A stretch of DNA of 64,000 nt from Trifolium pratense. Its lineage: Eukaryota; Streptophyta; Magnoliopsida; Fabales; Fabaceae. The DNA is taken from positions 11,415,501 to 11,479,500 of the forward strand of contig NC_060059.1 in NCBI RefSeq assembly GCF_020283565.1, given 5' to 3'. The notes under the pieces were generated by a model. It searched no databases, was not told the origin of the DNA, and saw only the letters and a program-made list of their open reading frames with translations. Every line of letters starts with the position of its first letter. The stretch's first letter is position 1. This document shows positions 34,244 through 46,131 of the stretch, one piece after another. A program made the translations under genes and the position numbers.

Positions 34244-36000
34244 TGGATTAATTAAATACAGGCTTTAGTAGCCCAGTGAATATAAAGTTCAAAAGCCCAA
34301 CCCAATACTTCTATCATCTCTTGGAGATCGCGTGTCGATGAATAGTTTACTTCTTATTTATCCCTTAATTTTGCACTCTTACCCCACATATTTTTTAAAA
34401 TTCTTATTTTGCCCTTTTCGTTTTAAAAACAAAAAAAAAAATTCAATTTTTTGAATTTTGGAAAAATTTAAAATTTGAGTTTTCTAAAATATTTTTTGTT
34501 TAGAAAAATTAAAACATCCATAACAGTTAATCCTGCTAAGGCTTGTTCAAAAAAAAATTAATCCTTCCAATGCTCATATAAGTTTTTGGTCAAGTAATAT
34601 AGTGGTTAAAAATTTTACCTTAAATTGAATAAGTGAAGTATACGAGATTCGAACTTCAACTTCTGCATACATAATGTAGTGTTCTTGACAACTAAAATTA
34701 ATAGATGATTGTGTTGTGAATTCAAGTAAACCACACCAAAAACAAAATCAATGACAAACAAAACTAAAATACAAAATTACAAATGATTAATTGTAGTGCT
34801 ATAATTTGTCCGAATAATAAAGCAATAGGTGATAGCTAAATAACATATGCAGATTCAGCACTGAGATTTTAACTTGAATTTTCACCTAAGTGAAGATTAA
34901 ATACTCAGTACCACCAACCATAATCTAATAATTAATATTTGTGCCACATATTTTTCAACACGTTTAAACTTGTATTGTGAGCATACTATAAATAGTCGAT
35001 GGAATTTTTTTAGCATCTGGAAAAATGTTAAACTAATTAAAAGTTGAAATTAAGCATAATCTAAATTACAAATCAGAAAGTGACAGATCATATCTTCTTT
35101 AGCTTCTGATTAGTGTCATTGACATGCTCTTCTAGTTTTCTAACATTTTTTTTTCCATGTATTCTCATTCCTTTTCTAAGTTTTGTCACTTCCTTACCTA
35201 TTTTAGCATAAGTTGCTCTTATCAAACAACCACTATTGATCATTTGATCAAAAGGAAGATGCATTTATGGTTGACTTGATTTAGAAAATATTATAGCTTA
35301 AAGTTATGTTTTGAAGGGGATTTTTTTTATTAATTAAATTGGATCTAATGACTATTTTATAAGGTTATAAATCTAAACTACGATTAAACTCTTAGTATTG
35401 AGCTAATACCTCAAGTGTTATAGTTTCAATTAATAAAAATTGCTCATTTTTTTACTAATCTAATGTCATTAGAATCTTTGACTCTAGTAGGTGCCTTAAG
35501 GTATCCCTACTGACACTATGCCTTAGGTCAGATGGGCTCACTATGAAACTAATCCCTTAGTTAATGATACAGAAAATCTAGTTTTGTTTTTTTGACCAGG
35601 GTTAAACTCCCAATGATGAGATCACTGTATAGCTGATATGTAATTTGAATCGTCTGATCTCAAATCAACGGCTGTGATTAAAAAACAGTGTGAAACTGCA
35701 TGTATCTTGGATAACAACAGATCCATATCTCAAATAGATGACTCCAAGAATCGAATTCTGAGAGGAGATTCATATTGTCAATTTTTCCAACACCATGTTG
35801 ACGGAATTGCTCATTTATAAATCAAAATACAAGAATCTTATCTATAAAAAAAAATCTTGAATTCATTATAGATTTACCTCAATATATGTATATGCAACCA
35901 CGCATGAAGAAGATAAAAGTCTCTAGAATAATCTGAAATTTTGTCTTAAGATCTTTTTTTTTTTTTTTGTCTTAAGATCTTATTCTTTCCTTTATATTGA
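34244..36000. other. Intergenic spacer upstream of the third glutaredoxin gene
   Basis: AT-rich. A decayed tRNA-like SINE (TAATATAGTGGTTAAA and GAGATTCGAACTTC, about 34585-34690) and two short A-tail insertions (34535-34557, 35956-35967) are present. No gene. Confidence 0.35.
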
Positions 36001-36032
36001 CATGGTCACATGCAACAATACATTAATCAACC

Positions 36033-36040
36033 TATATATA
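36033..36040 (+). promoter_or_regulatory. TATA box of the third glutaredoxin gene
   Basis: CCTATATATATCC about 100 bp upstream of the ATG at 36134. Confidence 0.55.
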
Positions 36041-36133
36041 TCCCTTTAACGAAGCTTAGTTTCTTCATATAACCAATTAGCTCAAAAATCATCCAATTAC
36101 GTACATAGCATTACTTCTAGCTAATTATTAATC

Positions 36134-36421
36134 ATGGAAATGATTACAAGGATGGTGAATGATAAGGCTGTGGTGATATTTAGCAAAAGCACATGTTGTT
36201 TGAGTCACTCCATCATGTCATTGATAAGAAACTTTGGTGCAAACCCAATTGTTTATGAGCTTGATGAGATGACAAATGGGATACAGATTGAAAGAGAATT
36301 GCTTCAATTGGGGTGCCAACCAAGTGTACCAGCTGTGTTTATTGGGCAACAACTCATTGGTGGCTCTAAAAGAATCATGACACTCCATCTTCGCAATGAG
36401 TTAGGACCAATGTTGAAATGA
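36134..36421 (+). CDS. CC-type (ROXY) glutaredoxin, CCLS active site
   Basis: Single-exon 95-aa CC-type glutaredoxin. The active site is C-C-L-S (residues 21-24): the N-terminal catalytic cysteine stays, but the resolving cysteine is serine, so a monothiol mechanism is expected. The VPAVFIG segment (65-71) and GGSKRIMTLH are conserved. It ends in GPMLK and lacks the ALWL-type motif. A second in-frame ATG (36140, MITRM) is an alternative start. Several CCLS/CCMS-type plant members respond to nitrogen signals, but nothing in this sequence proves that here. Confidence 0.93.
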   Translation: MEMITRMVNDKAVVIFSKSTCCLSHSIMSLIRNFGANPIVYELDEMTNGIQIERELLQLGCQPSVPAVFIGQQLIGGSKRIMTLHLRNELGPMLK

Positions 36422-37020
36422 TGAATGAGAGCTATATATATATGGATTTGATTTTAAGCAAAAAGCTAGTTCTACATCACTTCTAGTTTAATAAATGTCA
36501 AAGTTTATCAAGTATATTTTGAATTCTATAGCTAGCTTAATGTTAATATATACAGTATCTAGTTATAAATAGGTTAAATTGCAATTTTACCCCTTAACTT
36601 TTAAAAAACTTACGATTTTAGTCCAAATTTTCATAATAGCACTTTAAACCCTCTAACTTTAACCCATTTTAAAAAAGGTTGTCTTCCAAACTTTCACTGA
36701 TTTTGATCAAGTTAAAGTACATATACTCTCATGCCATGTTAACATGTCTTATCACATGGACAATGATGCACATGTCACGTCATCCTATGTAACAAGACAT
36801 GCTGACGTAAAGATGAATAATAAAGAATTAAAATTGAATCAAAATTACATCCTCTCTTATGGATAGTATTCATGTTAATAAATAAGTTTATTTCTTTTCT
36901 AGCACTTTTGATCCAATCTAATAAAAAAAAATGGTACACGTGATTTATTCTTATTTATATCATTTATATGTGCTTTAAAGCTAGTAGTATATATATACAG
37001 AACTGCGAGAACCAATATCA
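36422..37020. other. 3' flank and spacer
   Basis: 3' UTR then AT-rich spacer. The block TTAAATTGCAATTTTACCCC (36575 on) resembles the repeat block at 9836. No gene. Confidence 0.3.
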
Positions 37021-37026
37021 ACAAAT

Positions 37027-37099
37027 GACTTCATGGCCCAATGGATAAGGCGCTGGTCTACGGAACCAGAGATTCTGGGTTCGATCCCCAGTGAAGTCG
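37027..37099 (+). tRNA. tRNA-Arg(ACG)
   Basis: 73 nt, intronless. Acceptor GACTTCA pairs with TGAAGTC, discriminator base G, no encoded CCA. The anticodon stem CTGGT/ACCAG encloses the loop CTACGGA, so the anticodon is ACG (Arg, with A34 expected to become inosine). The T arm CTGGG-TTCGATC-CCCAG is perfect. A box TGGCCCAATGG and B box GGTTCGATCCC are present, and the run CTTTGTTTTTT just downstream is a Pol III terminator. Confidence 0.97.
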
Positions 37100-37403
37100 C
37101 TTTGTTTTTTATCAAAGCATTTTTTCTTCTTTTTTTAACTTTACCTTCGTTGCAGAAGGAAATGAATGATATAATATTATATATGAAATTTGTTATATAC
37201 TAGTTCCTACTTCCTCATTTGTTTACCACTGAAAATATATATTAAATTATTAATGTTGTTACAATTCTCAATCAATCGGAAAAAGTAATGTAAATTATAA
37301 TGGTATTGGTATGTTACCATATTACCAAACAAAACAAAATAGACACAATCACTCCATGCATAATACCATATAAACTATACATGATCTTACTATATGTTAA
37401 ACA

Positions 37404-37495
37404 GTTTTTTTTTTTTTTTATTAACTCTCTTGGTTCTCAGAAGAGGGGGCTCAGTAATCCAGAGTTCGGTCGCAAAGGTAAGTAAAATCTGACCA
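37404..37495 (-). mobile_element. 5'-truncated SINE
   Basis: 92 bp, minus strand, same family as 971-1162. Its A tail is the T run at 37406-37420. Perfect 13-bp duplications TATATGTTAAACA flank it (37391-37403 and 37496-37508). It lies 14 bp beyond the stop codon of the NPH3 gene, in its 3' UTR region. Confidence 0.85.
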
Positions 37496-37521
37496 TATAT
37501 GTTAAACATTCTTTTTTGTAG

Positions 37522-40500
37522 TCAAGAAACTGAATGACGTCTTCTTTTAGGAAAAGGGAACCTTCTCTCAAAACCAACACCATTAGCCTTAATACCATTA
37601 ATCCTAAACAATGCATTAAGCTTGCTTAGTTTTTTAGTAAATGATTTGAAGAGCTTATTAGCAGGATGAGACTTAACAAGTTCTTGTTTCATAGAAACAT
37701 GATCTTTCTCCAAATCGGTGAGTCTCATTCTCATTCTTGTTACTTCGAGTTTCAGTTCTCGATTCTCTCTTCTAACTGATGCATAGTTATCTCTAGGTGA
37801 CATTGCTCCACTTCCTGCACCACTACCTGAACGTTGAGGGAATTGACCATTTAGTCCACCAAAGAGTAATTGATTGTGTCCTCCATTCATGGCGTTGCGA
37901 AGACGGATTTGTTCGAAGTATAGAACTTGTACTGCCATTTGAACTGGTAGTCTTTCATTTTGTGCTGCATGGCTGCATGCTTCTTGTGACAGTTTTTGGC
38001 AATCTATGGTTTTGCATAACCGGTATCGCTCGGATTCCTTTATGTTTGGATGAACCTATGTCACATAAGTGGAAAATCAATTTAGTCGCGAAGTTGTTAA
38101 TATTTCGGAATAGTCCTTAAAATTGATAAATCTTGACTGCTCTTTGTAATTGTCTAACAAAGACTAATGTGATCGAGAATTTTAAATATCGTTACTTTTA
38201 AAGATGAAATTGTCTGACACGGATAATTTGAGGGACTAAATTGATGATTCGTTTGAAAAGCAAAGACTACTGAGACTGATACCTTAAGGAAGATATCAAC
38301 TTATCTATAGAGTCAATCACAAAATCATCCTTTAATCAATTTAGTCACGAAATTGTTAATATTTCAGAATAGTCATGGATATTTAAAATTCTCGACCATA
38401 TTAGTCTTTTTGAGTTGGATGAATTTAGCCATTGAAATTGTCCAACAGAGACTAATGTGACCGAGAATTTTCAATTTTGTTACTTTTATAGAGATAAAAT
38501 TTCCTGACCCTAAATTGATTGATGATTAATATGAAAAGCAAAGATTACTAACCTTGAGGAAGATATCGACTGCTCTATAAAGTCCATCGCTTAAAATACG
38601 TGCATGATCGGGAAGCAATTCAGCGAGTGAAATGAACTTTGATGGAAACAAGTTTGGGTCTAATGCAACTTCAGCAAGATAATTGTCCAGCAATTTGGAT
38701 ACCTTAAGAATTGAGCTTTGTTTTGGAGATCCAGGGCTATCAAAATCATAAACCATTTCATTTTCATCTCGCATCCGGCTATCGTCCTCATCCTCTTCAT
38801 CCAAGTTAAGAAAAATCGAAAAAATCCTCACAATTGAATCTGTATCGTAAATAGTACTGCAACGGTTATTATTCTGATACGAACTTGTTGGAATCAGAAT
38901 GTCTTCAAGAATTGCTTGGTCAAGTTGTAGACCGATCCGCTTCTCCAAATCCGATCTACAAGAAGTAGATGCTGAAGTTGCTATTGAAGATTTCAACAAA
39001 CTTGAGAGAAAAGCTATTGGAACTTGGCTTTTCCTTGATTGAGTTGGTAATAAACTAGTTATTGTTTCAACAAGAATCCTTTGATTCTTCAAAACTTCCA
39101 AGTCAAGTAAGCTTCCTTTGACTACTTGAAGAGAATTATGTGCATAGTTTATCAAAATTTTGCTGATAATGTCTTGTTTTAGTCCTTTTGACTTCATCGC
39201 GGATAAAACTCGTTTGAAGAAATCAAGGTTAAGAACAGTAAGAGATTTTCCCCACCATTGTGAAGGTGTTTCAGGTTCAATGGTTTTAGAAGGGAAATTA
39301 TAGTCTAGTTTTTGCAAACCAGAAGTAAGTTCCTCTTTGCACACATTACTTGAAATTGCATTGATTAGTCTGTTAACAAGGCCAATCTCTTCTGAAAAAG
39401 GTAGGAGAGTTTCGCAACGGTGAAGAACAGATATTGAGTTTGCTATGTTTGAGAGCACTGTCTCTTTTAGATATGATTCGGCTCGCGTCAACAAGTTTTT
39501 CTCGGCAAAGTCTTCTGTCATTTCTAGAAAATGAGCTATGCATCTTAGCATAGCAACATTGGAGAGAGTGATCTCAATGTTAACTCCATAACAGAATTTT
39601 GCAGCTAGCTCGAATGCCTCTGCACCACCTGGTACACTTGGTAGACTTATGCGCGAAACTTTCGAATCTCTTGATTCTAACAAAAGTTTTCTAATTCTTC
39701 CACTCCTAGAAACTAGAGGAAACTGTAGAAAAAACAGTTGCAAACAACTTATTAGTACTTCAATATTGAAACATTATTTTCATGATTGTAACATTAAAGG
39801 AAGATTAACATTGTTTGTTTACCTTGTGAAGTGCAAAGCTTGAAGCTCCGACTTCGATGGTAAGATCACTAGAGACATCAGATATTGGCCTGTAATGCAC
39901 AAATCTAGCTGAATAATTGCATATGCTAGACATGGAAAACTCAATATAAAGAAGCAACAATTGAAGCAGCTATATATATATATATATATATATATTACCA
40001 AAATGAAATTATATTTGAGACCTTAGAAGAGTCTTATGCTGCAGCATATGTATATGTAATTTAATGTACTAAATAGAGTTCAATGTATGTGTTTTGCTAA
40101 CCACAAACAGAAAAACAGTGTAATCTTGCAAGATCAAGTACATAGATGAGAATGGCCCCAATTCAATAAATACATAATTTGAATGTGACCACTTTAAGTC
40201 TTTTACATTACCCTAGACAAAAAAGTAAGTTATCGGCAAATGTTAGTTGTTAGTTTGTTAGAGGGGGAGAGAAAAATTGTTAGCACCAGGAATCGAACTT
40301 TTAACCTCGTTTTTAAAGTTTAAACTCATTCAGCATCCCAACTCATACTACTGGACTACGCTTTCGAGGACTTAACTTGGACGAAATGGTTACACGGGTT
40401 AAAGTATAGTTGAATATTACAAGATAGGTTATTATTATGGCACTGTAGTAAAACACTGGAACCCATTAATTGAAATCATTGATGAGTGACATTGAGAGAT

Positions 40501-41955
40501 AAGAAAGGGAAACCATTTGTGCCACAAAAGTACTGTCATGTTGATGTTTAAGGCTATGTATAGAGCCAAAATGTTTTCTTATAATCAGTGACTTATTATT
40601 AAATCAAAATTCCCTAACATAGCCTTTTAGTTATAGAGGCTATCTAAAGATAACAAAAGTATGTGAATAATTGCAGACAAATGTTCATTGGCATTATCAT
40701 AAAAGACACGTGGGATTTGGACATTTAACCATGCAGCATCATACTATGTTTCTGTCTAGAGTGTACATGGCTACATCAAAGTCAATGTTCCATTCCATGT
40801 TACATCTTAATTTATCTGCTAATTTCAACGTTTCAAAATTGTATCATCATGGACTGAAAGTGAACGTGTTGCTTTTTTCAACCATAGTTTTGCATAGGTT
40901 GTGAATGTTAATCAAATACGATATAAAATGTAACACCGACACTTCTGATTGAAGATATGTCTGGTATCTAATTTATGTGATTATATTCAATTAAATTCAC
41001 TTTTTTCTTAAATTATTAACAATGTTGATGTATAGTGTCGTGTATATGGTGTTTCTGATTGTATTAGTGCTTCATAGGATGAGAGTTTAAGGAGGGTTGG
41101 AAATTGGAGGACTATCAAGAGATGAACTAACTAAACCTATGCAGCACAGACACTTTTTGGATTAGGTGTGTCCCGACATCGACACGACACCGACACTTAT
41201 GATTATATTGAAATATGTTATTTTCTCAAATTATTATTAGTGTCGACGTATCTGTGTCCAGTGTCCGTGTCTTTGTTCGTGCTTCGTAGAACTAAAGTAA
41301 CACATGAGCAACACTACAAGACAAAATAAAAGTTTTCCAGCTGTTACCTTCAGAATCAAATAAGAAAGGGACGGTTGAATTAATTGTAGAGTGCAGACCC
41401 ACAAAAATGTAAACCACTAAACACTAACCTTAAAAAAATTAATTCCAATTATTAGTCAAAATCTACATATATGTATGTGATAATGACAATACAGAGGAAA
41501 AATAATTAGGATTTGTTTAGAGTTTATGGTGGTTTGTTGGTCATTCATTACTCATTAGAACAATTTCTGTCATCCTGCCTAATTCATATTCATTGTGTCC
41601 TCATTGCATTTATTATTTTTAACTAAGAACAAGAAAAACCATCTTCATGTATCTAAAATAAATGCTTCTATATGTTTCTGTAAGCTAGCTAGATTGTATA
41701 TTTGGAATCAAGGTGAGTTTGACAGAATAACGGTGTACTGTGATTTTGTTAAAGTCACACAGATACATCGTGATTCTGTCAAACTCACTGTCAATTCAAA
41801 CATATTTGTAAGACAAAAATTAACGGTAAAAACACACATAATTAAGAAATAACAAAGTATTACCATTCAGTTGCATGTCTTATGCTAGAACTTGGACGAA
41901 AGGTCCTCTTCCCAGAAATGCTAGGCTTATATTCTCCAACAGTGACAACTCCCAT
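37522..41955 (-). CDS. BTB-NPH3 family protein, four exons
   Basis: Spliced product of about 620 aa. Exons in coding order: 41864-41955, 39823-39889, 38553-39722 and 37522-38055, all with GT-AG junctions that keep frame. NPH3-family proteins are plant adaptors; many act with CUL3 and phototropin or AGC-kinase signalling at the plasma membrane. The N-terminus MGVVTVGEYKPS and RHATEWPISDVSSDLTIEVG lead into the BTB domain (about 35-140), followed by the NPH3 domain (about 200-510) with the signature NYAHNSL near 247. The last exon holds HPNIKESERYRLC, EACSHAAQNERLPVQ, a helical coiled coil (VRRENRELKLEVTRMRMRL) and the C-terminus RRRHSVS. That end fits the R-x-S-x-S 14-3-3 site described for NPH3. 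Intron 1 is 1,974 bp; intron 3 carries a segmental duplication. Confidence 0.93.
38076..38600. repeat. Segmental duplication spanning the exon 3/intron 3 boundary
   Basis: The block 38076-38335 repeats at about 38336-38600 (period 260-270 bp). The copy within the intron includes a relic of the exon 3 end (GATATCTTCCTTAAG on the minus strand) and its donor, now AAG/GTATCAG at 38283/38282. Confidence 0.8.
39970..39998. repeat. (TA)n microsatellite in NPH3 intron 1
   Basis: About 14 TA units roughly 80 bp upstream of exon 2. Confidence 0.9.
40255..40372 (-). mobile_element. Decayed SINE fragment in NPH3 intron 1
   Basis: CACCAGGAATCGAACTTTTAACC is a B-box-like motif on the minus strand (GGTTAAAAGTTCGATTCCTGG), followed by an A-box-like CGTAGTCCAGTAG. 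Ends not defined. Confidence 0.35.
40930..41287 (+). repeat. Two copies of the GACAC-rich dispersed repeat in NPH3 intron 1
   Basis: Copies at about 40930-41078 and 41145-41287 share ACACCGACACTT(C/A)TGATT, TCTTAAATTATT/TCTCAAATTATT, GTGTC words and GTGCTTC(A/G)TAG with the copy at 23766. Confidence 0.6.
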
Positions 41956-43970
41956 TTCCACAAAATCTGGCAAATTTTGATGCCTTTGCACCCCACTAAT
42001 TTAATGTACTGTCACTCTTTTACTGAAGTCACTATGTTAACAACTCATTCAAAAACAAAACTATTATGTCATTCTCTTGGTAGATTCTTTTTGTTGAGAA
42101 CCACACACTTTGTTTCTTCAGCTTCTTTCTGTATAGTTCATGCAGTTCTATAGAACTTGAGGTGATTATGAAACCATACTTTATGAGTGTGTATAATTTA
42201 ATCTAAAGTCAAGAAATAAACAGGTGTATGGTTTCACTTTTCGGTGAAAGGTAATGAGTAAGTGGACTTTTTCTATTTCTTTTACATGTTTTTTGTCTTA
42301 AGATATTGCAGGAATCCGGAAGGGTTGCAGTGCTTTTGGGATTAGTAATAATTATATGAATAGTTAATGAAAAATATTCAAATAATTAGCATATATTAAC
42401 TGCTACTATAATGTGTATACAAAAGTGGAATATTAGATCAGTCCGATACAAGTATTAAGTTATTGAGCAAGTCATATAATAAAGCTAAGTATATATTTGG
42501 TTCCATTTTCAGAGGTGTCAAAATTGATTTTGAAGATATACAATTGATTTTGACATGTTTAAATGTTTTAGAGTAAAATTGATGTTGCCTCCAGAATCGA
42601 TTCTAACATGAAGTTTTTGTCTCTACAATTGAATGTTTTTGTCTTGAATACGTTGTTCGACTCATTTGTATTGATGTATTCATAGTTTCATAGATAAATC
42701 ACTTTACATTGAAATTATTTTTAACTAAAATTGTTCACATGTGTAAACACAAGATTAATACAAAGTGTGAGCTGCTCTAAAGAGTTTTATAGCACTCTAG
42801 AAAATGACTGTTAAAAATACATTGTTTTACCCTAGAGTGGATTTGTCCCTCTTTTTCTCCCAAGTGCTTCCTTTTATAGTCCATAATTTCTTGACTTAAT
42901 GGGCTTTTCTCATATTTGGATGTCAAGTTCAATAAGCTAATGGCCCAAATTCCATATGCAGTCTGTCCGTACAGGACACGTGGAGCTGGCGTGCGTAGTT
43001 CACGTGCAGATCACGTGAAGCCGAAGCACACGTAGCTCACATCATTCGTCCGTGCATATCACGTGAAGCTGAGGCACGCGTAGCTTATGTCACTATGTTC
43101 CCTCGTACAGGATGTGTGGCAGGCCGAGACGAGGTCCAAATGATTTGCATAGTTGAACTAAGGATTGAGCTCAACATGGCCTTAATGGCCTCGATGAGCT
43201 TGTTGAGTTGAGTTGGGCTGAAGATGAAGCTCGTGGTGATCTGTATGGTCAAAGTGTAATAGAGTACATATGATATGATCCCCATACCATTTCACAGTCC
43301 ACCAATTGCCATGCCTGTTAATGCGTAGACGTTTATTTCTTCATCGGATCAACCAATATCAGTCCAAAAATTAATTTCAAACAATCAATTCATTCAAAAC
43401 CAATATTTATTGGTGCAGGACCAAACACACAATAAGTGAATAGCAAATGATGATGAGTACTAGCACTTTGGGTCACCCCAATACACATGAATTAAATAAA
43501 AATTAGCTCATGATATAGACACTAATGTGTACCACAATTACTCATCATGTGACAACAGTTGGGACAATCATGATTATAGCTTATAGTATTGATCTGGTGG
43601 TCATAATTAGGCCATCAATTTATTTTGTTGTATGGTTTGAGTAGGGTGGTGATAGGCAATGAGTAATTGAATTAATACAATTTAAGTGGATGTGTCCTTC
43701 ATTTCATATTCTATAACTTTGAGTCTGCTAATGCCTCATTTTTTTCTGAAAAGAATTGATCATCTGAACCAAAGTTACAGGCTTTACAGCTTCTCTTTCT
43801 ATAGGAATATACAGTTGGCAGGTGGTCCTATATTACTCTTCAAATTATTCCTTTGTAACTCTAGAGAAGTACAAGCACCAAGCAGCATAATCAAAGAGTC
43901 TTAAATTTGCATAACCTTTTATTCTTTCCTCCTTGATTGCCAATTATGCTCCGTTATTATAGGTATGAAA
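41956..43970. other. Upstream region of the NPH3 gene and spacer
   Basis: 5' UTR and promoter of the NPH3 gene (minus strand), then spacer. A block at 42750-43290 has GC-richer composition with four CACGTG cores; it may be part of an LTR. No gene seen. Confidence 0.35.
42974..43065. promoter_or_regulatory. Cluster of CACGTG (G-box) motifs
   Basis: CACGTG occurs at about 42978, 43002, 43013 and 43060, the last two inside the repeated word ATCACGTGAAGC. It lies 1.0-1.1 kb upstream of the NPH3 start codon. It could bind bZIP/bHLH factors but could equally be LTR sequence. Confidence 0.4.
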
Positions 43971-43975
43971 TGAAC

Positions 43976-44138
43976 CACAAACACATAAACAAACATCGAA
44001 CACAATATGAATACTGATATATAGACACCAATAATAATTTTAAAAATTGACATAATTCAATGTAATTATAAGTATCGATTTTGTGTCGGTTCAGACAATG
44101 TAACATGCCTATTTCAAAAAATATTCATGCTTCATAGA
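43976..44138 (-). repeat. GACAC-rich dispersed repeat, inverted copy
   Basis: Degenerate, inverted relative of the copies at 23766 and 40930, ending CATGCTTCATAG. Confidence 0.4.
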
Positions 44139-44139
44139 T

Positions 44140-45252
44140 TAAGTAGCCACTAACTTTAATATGGACCAGGTGTGTCAAAAGATAAAAATTTAGATCCCAA
44201 AGCAATGCCAATAAGTACTAGTAGATAAAATAATTGAAACGTCTAAGCAAACATTTTAACTTTTTAAAAGGAGAAAATATAATTGAAAAGTAGCTTTTGT
44301 TGCATGTCCGAATCAGATATCAAACCCAAGACAGAATATTGATTAAGATATAAGAGACATGCGTCATTTCATTTAAACCTTCTTGGATTGTTATTGGTAA
44401 GATAGAAGAGCAATTACAAAAGTATACTTTCATACTATACAAAATTAATGATGTATGTAAGGGAGAAAAAAGACAAAGAAAGTAGCGCCTAATTTAATTG
44501 AGATATTATGATTGAGAGGGCCTTAACAAAAGAGGTTTTTCCCCTTTTCACACACATAGACATATAGGGATTAAATGAAAGTAACTACTACGAATATGAT
44601 TAGTGTAAGGGTGGAAAGATTGTGGCTACAATCATGGTGTGCACAAACAAATAACCCCACATGTTCAAAACTTGTGGGACTGGGAATTCTACCATTATTA
44701 ATTGCAGGGATGAGGCCTATATTCAAAAGGGTGTATGCATCTATAACCTTGTACTCAAATCAAGTTTCAATTATATAACTAACTGTATTGTATTGGATGA
44801 ACATGTGGGTTTCTTATCACTTGTCATTCTCACACGAGAGGTGCTAACATAATTGAACCAATTTGTGAGAAAAATGATTTATAACAAGGAATTTTTTTTT
44901 TGTTGACAGGAATAACAAGGAAAATTAAAAGTGAAGATTAGTGAGACCCATTAAAAGTGGCTCCACCAATTAGTGGGTTCCACTGATCTTCGTTTGTGTC
45001 TATCTATGTCATAAATAGACAACAAATAAATGAGTAATGAGTAATAAATGGAGCAAACCCAAATTCGTACGACAACAGCTCACCTCCAAAATTTAAATGT
45101 TGTATAAATTTGCATTTTATTGAAGGGTTGTATTTTTTTTTTAAGCAATTGAAGGGTTGTATTAAATATAAAAATATTGGTTTTGTTAATAATTTTTTTA
45201 AATGCTCTTCAAAAAAAAATTAAATGGTGCAAAAAATAAATTAAAATATTAA
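44140..45252. other. AT-rich spacer with two short A-tail insertions
   Basis: No gene. Insertions at 44892-44911 and 45135-45147 have target duplications of 11 and 16 bp. Confidence 0.4.
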
Positions 45253-46128
45253 GGGCCCGTTTGGTGCACAGGATAAGATAACTGTATCATATCCTGCCGC
45301 AATCCAGTGTTTGGTGATACAGCAGGATATGATAAGTTAATCCTGAAGTTTATCTTATCCTGTCTCTCTAGTTATAATTCTTATCCTGAATTTGAGCTGG
45401 ATTACCAGCAGGATAGGATAAGAAAAAAAAATTATTGATTTATTTTATAAAATATATTTTAAAATACATAAAATATAAATAATAAAATAATTAATTTTTA
45501 AATACATATGTGATTTTCTCACAGGCGTAATTTTGTAATTTATATATTCTAAAAAATCAAAATTTTACTAAAATTACAATATTTTAAAGTAAAATGATTA
45601 TTAAAAAAATTGACAAATAGGGATATTAATTTAAATTTTATAAAAAATTAAATATAATTCTTTTGCAATAGTAGTTTTATTATTTACGTATGAGATATAT
45701 CATATATTTATTTGGCTTATCTAACATGTATATATTATTGAGTTATTTATTTGATCAAGATTCATATAAAAAATTAAACTTGATTATTTTCTCATAATTT
45801 TTATTTGAAATTATATAAAGTTATTTGATTACTTATTCATATTTTTTATTTATAAAATTAAAAGTATTACAAAATAATTTTAAAAAAATAACAATTGTTT
45901 TACAATAGTAATTTTGTCATTGTCATTTAAATATGTTATATATCTTATCATATTATTATGAGCTATTAAAAACAAAATATAATAGTTATCATGTTTGTTA
46001 TCCTGTGTGCACCAAACACAGGATATGATAACTGAGTATAACTGTTATCATGCTGTTATCATATCCTATCATTATCCTGTTTTATATCCTATCCTGTCAC
46101 TATGCTATCCTGCGCACCAAACGGACCC
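45253..46128. mobile_element. PIF/Harbinger-like non-autonomous element
   Basis: 876 bp. The ends GGGCCCGTTTGGTGCACAGG and, read inward, GGGTCCGTTTGGTGCGCAGG are inverted repeats, flanked by a TAA duplication (45250-45252 and 46129-46131). AGGATATGATAA words repeat near both ends. The interior is AT-rich and non-coding. Confidence 0.8.
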
Positions 46129-46131
46129 TAA

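Noticed and set aside
36584..36840. Possible gene or RNA in the block after the third glutaredoxin gene
   Set aside because: Resembles the repeat block at 9836 and has no frame or fold I could support.
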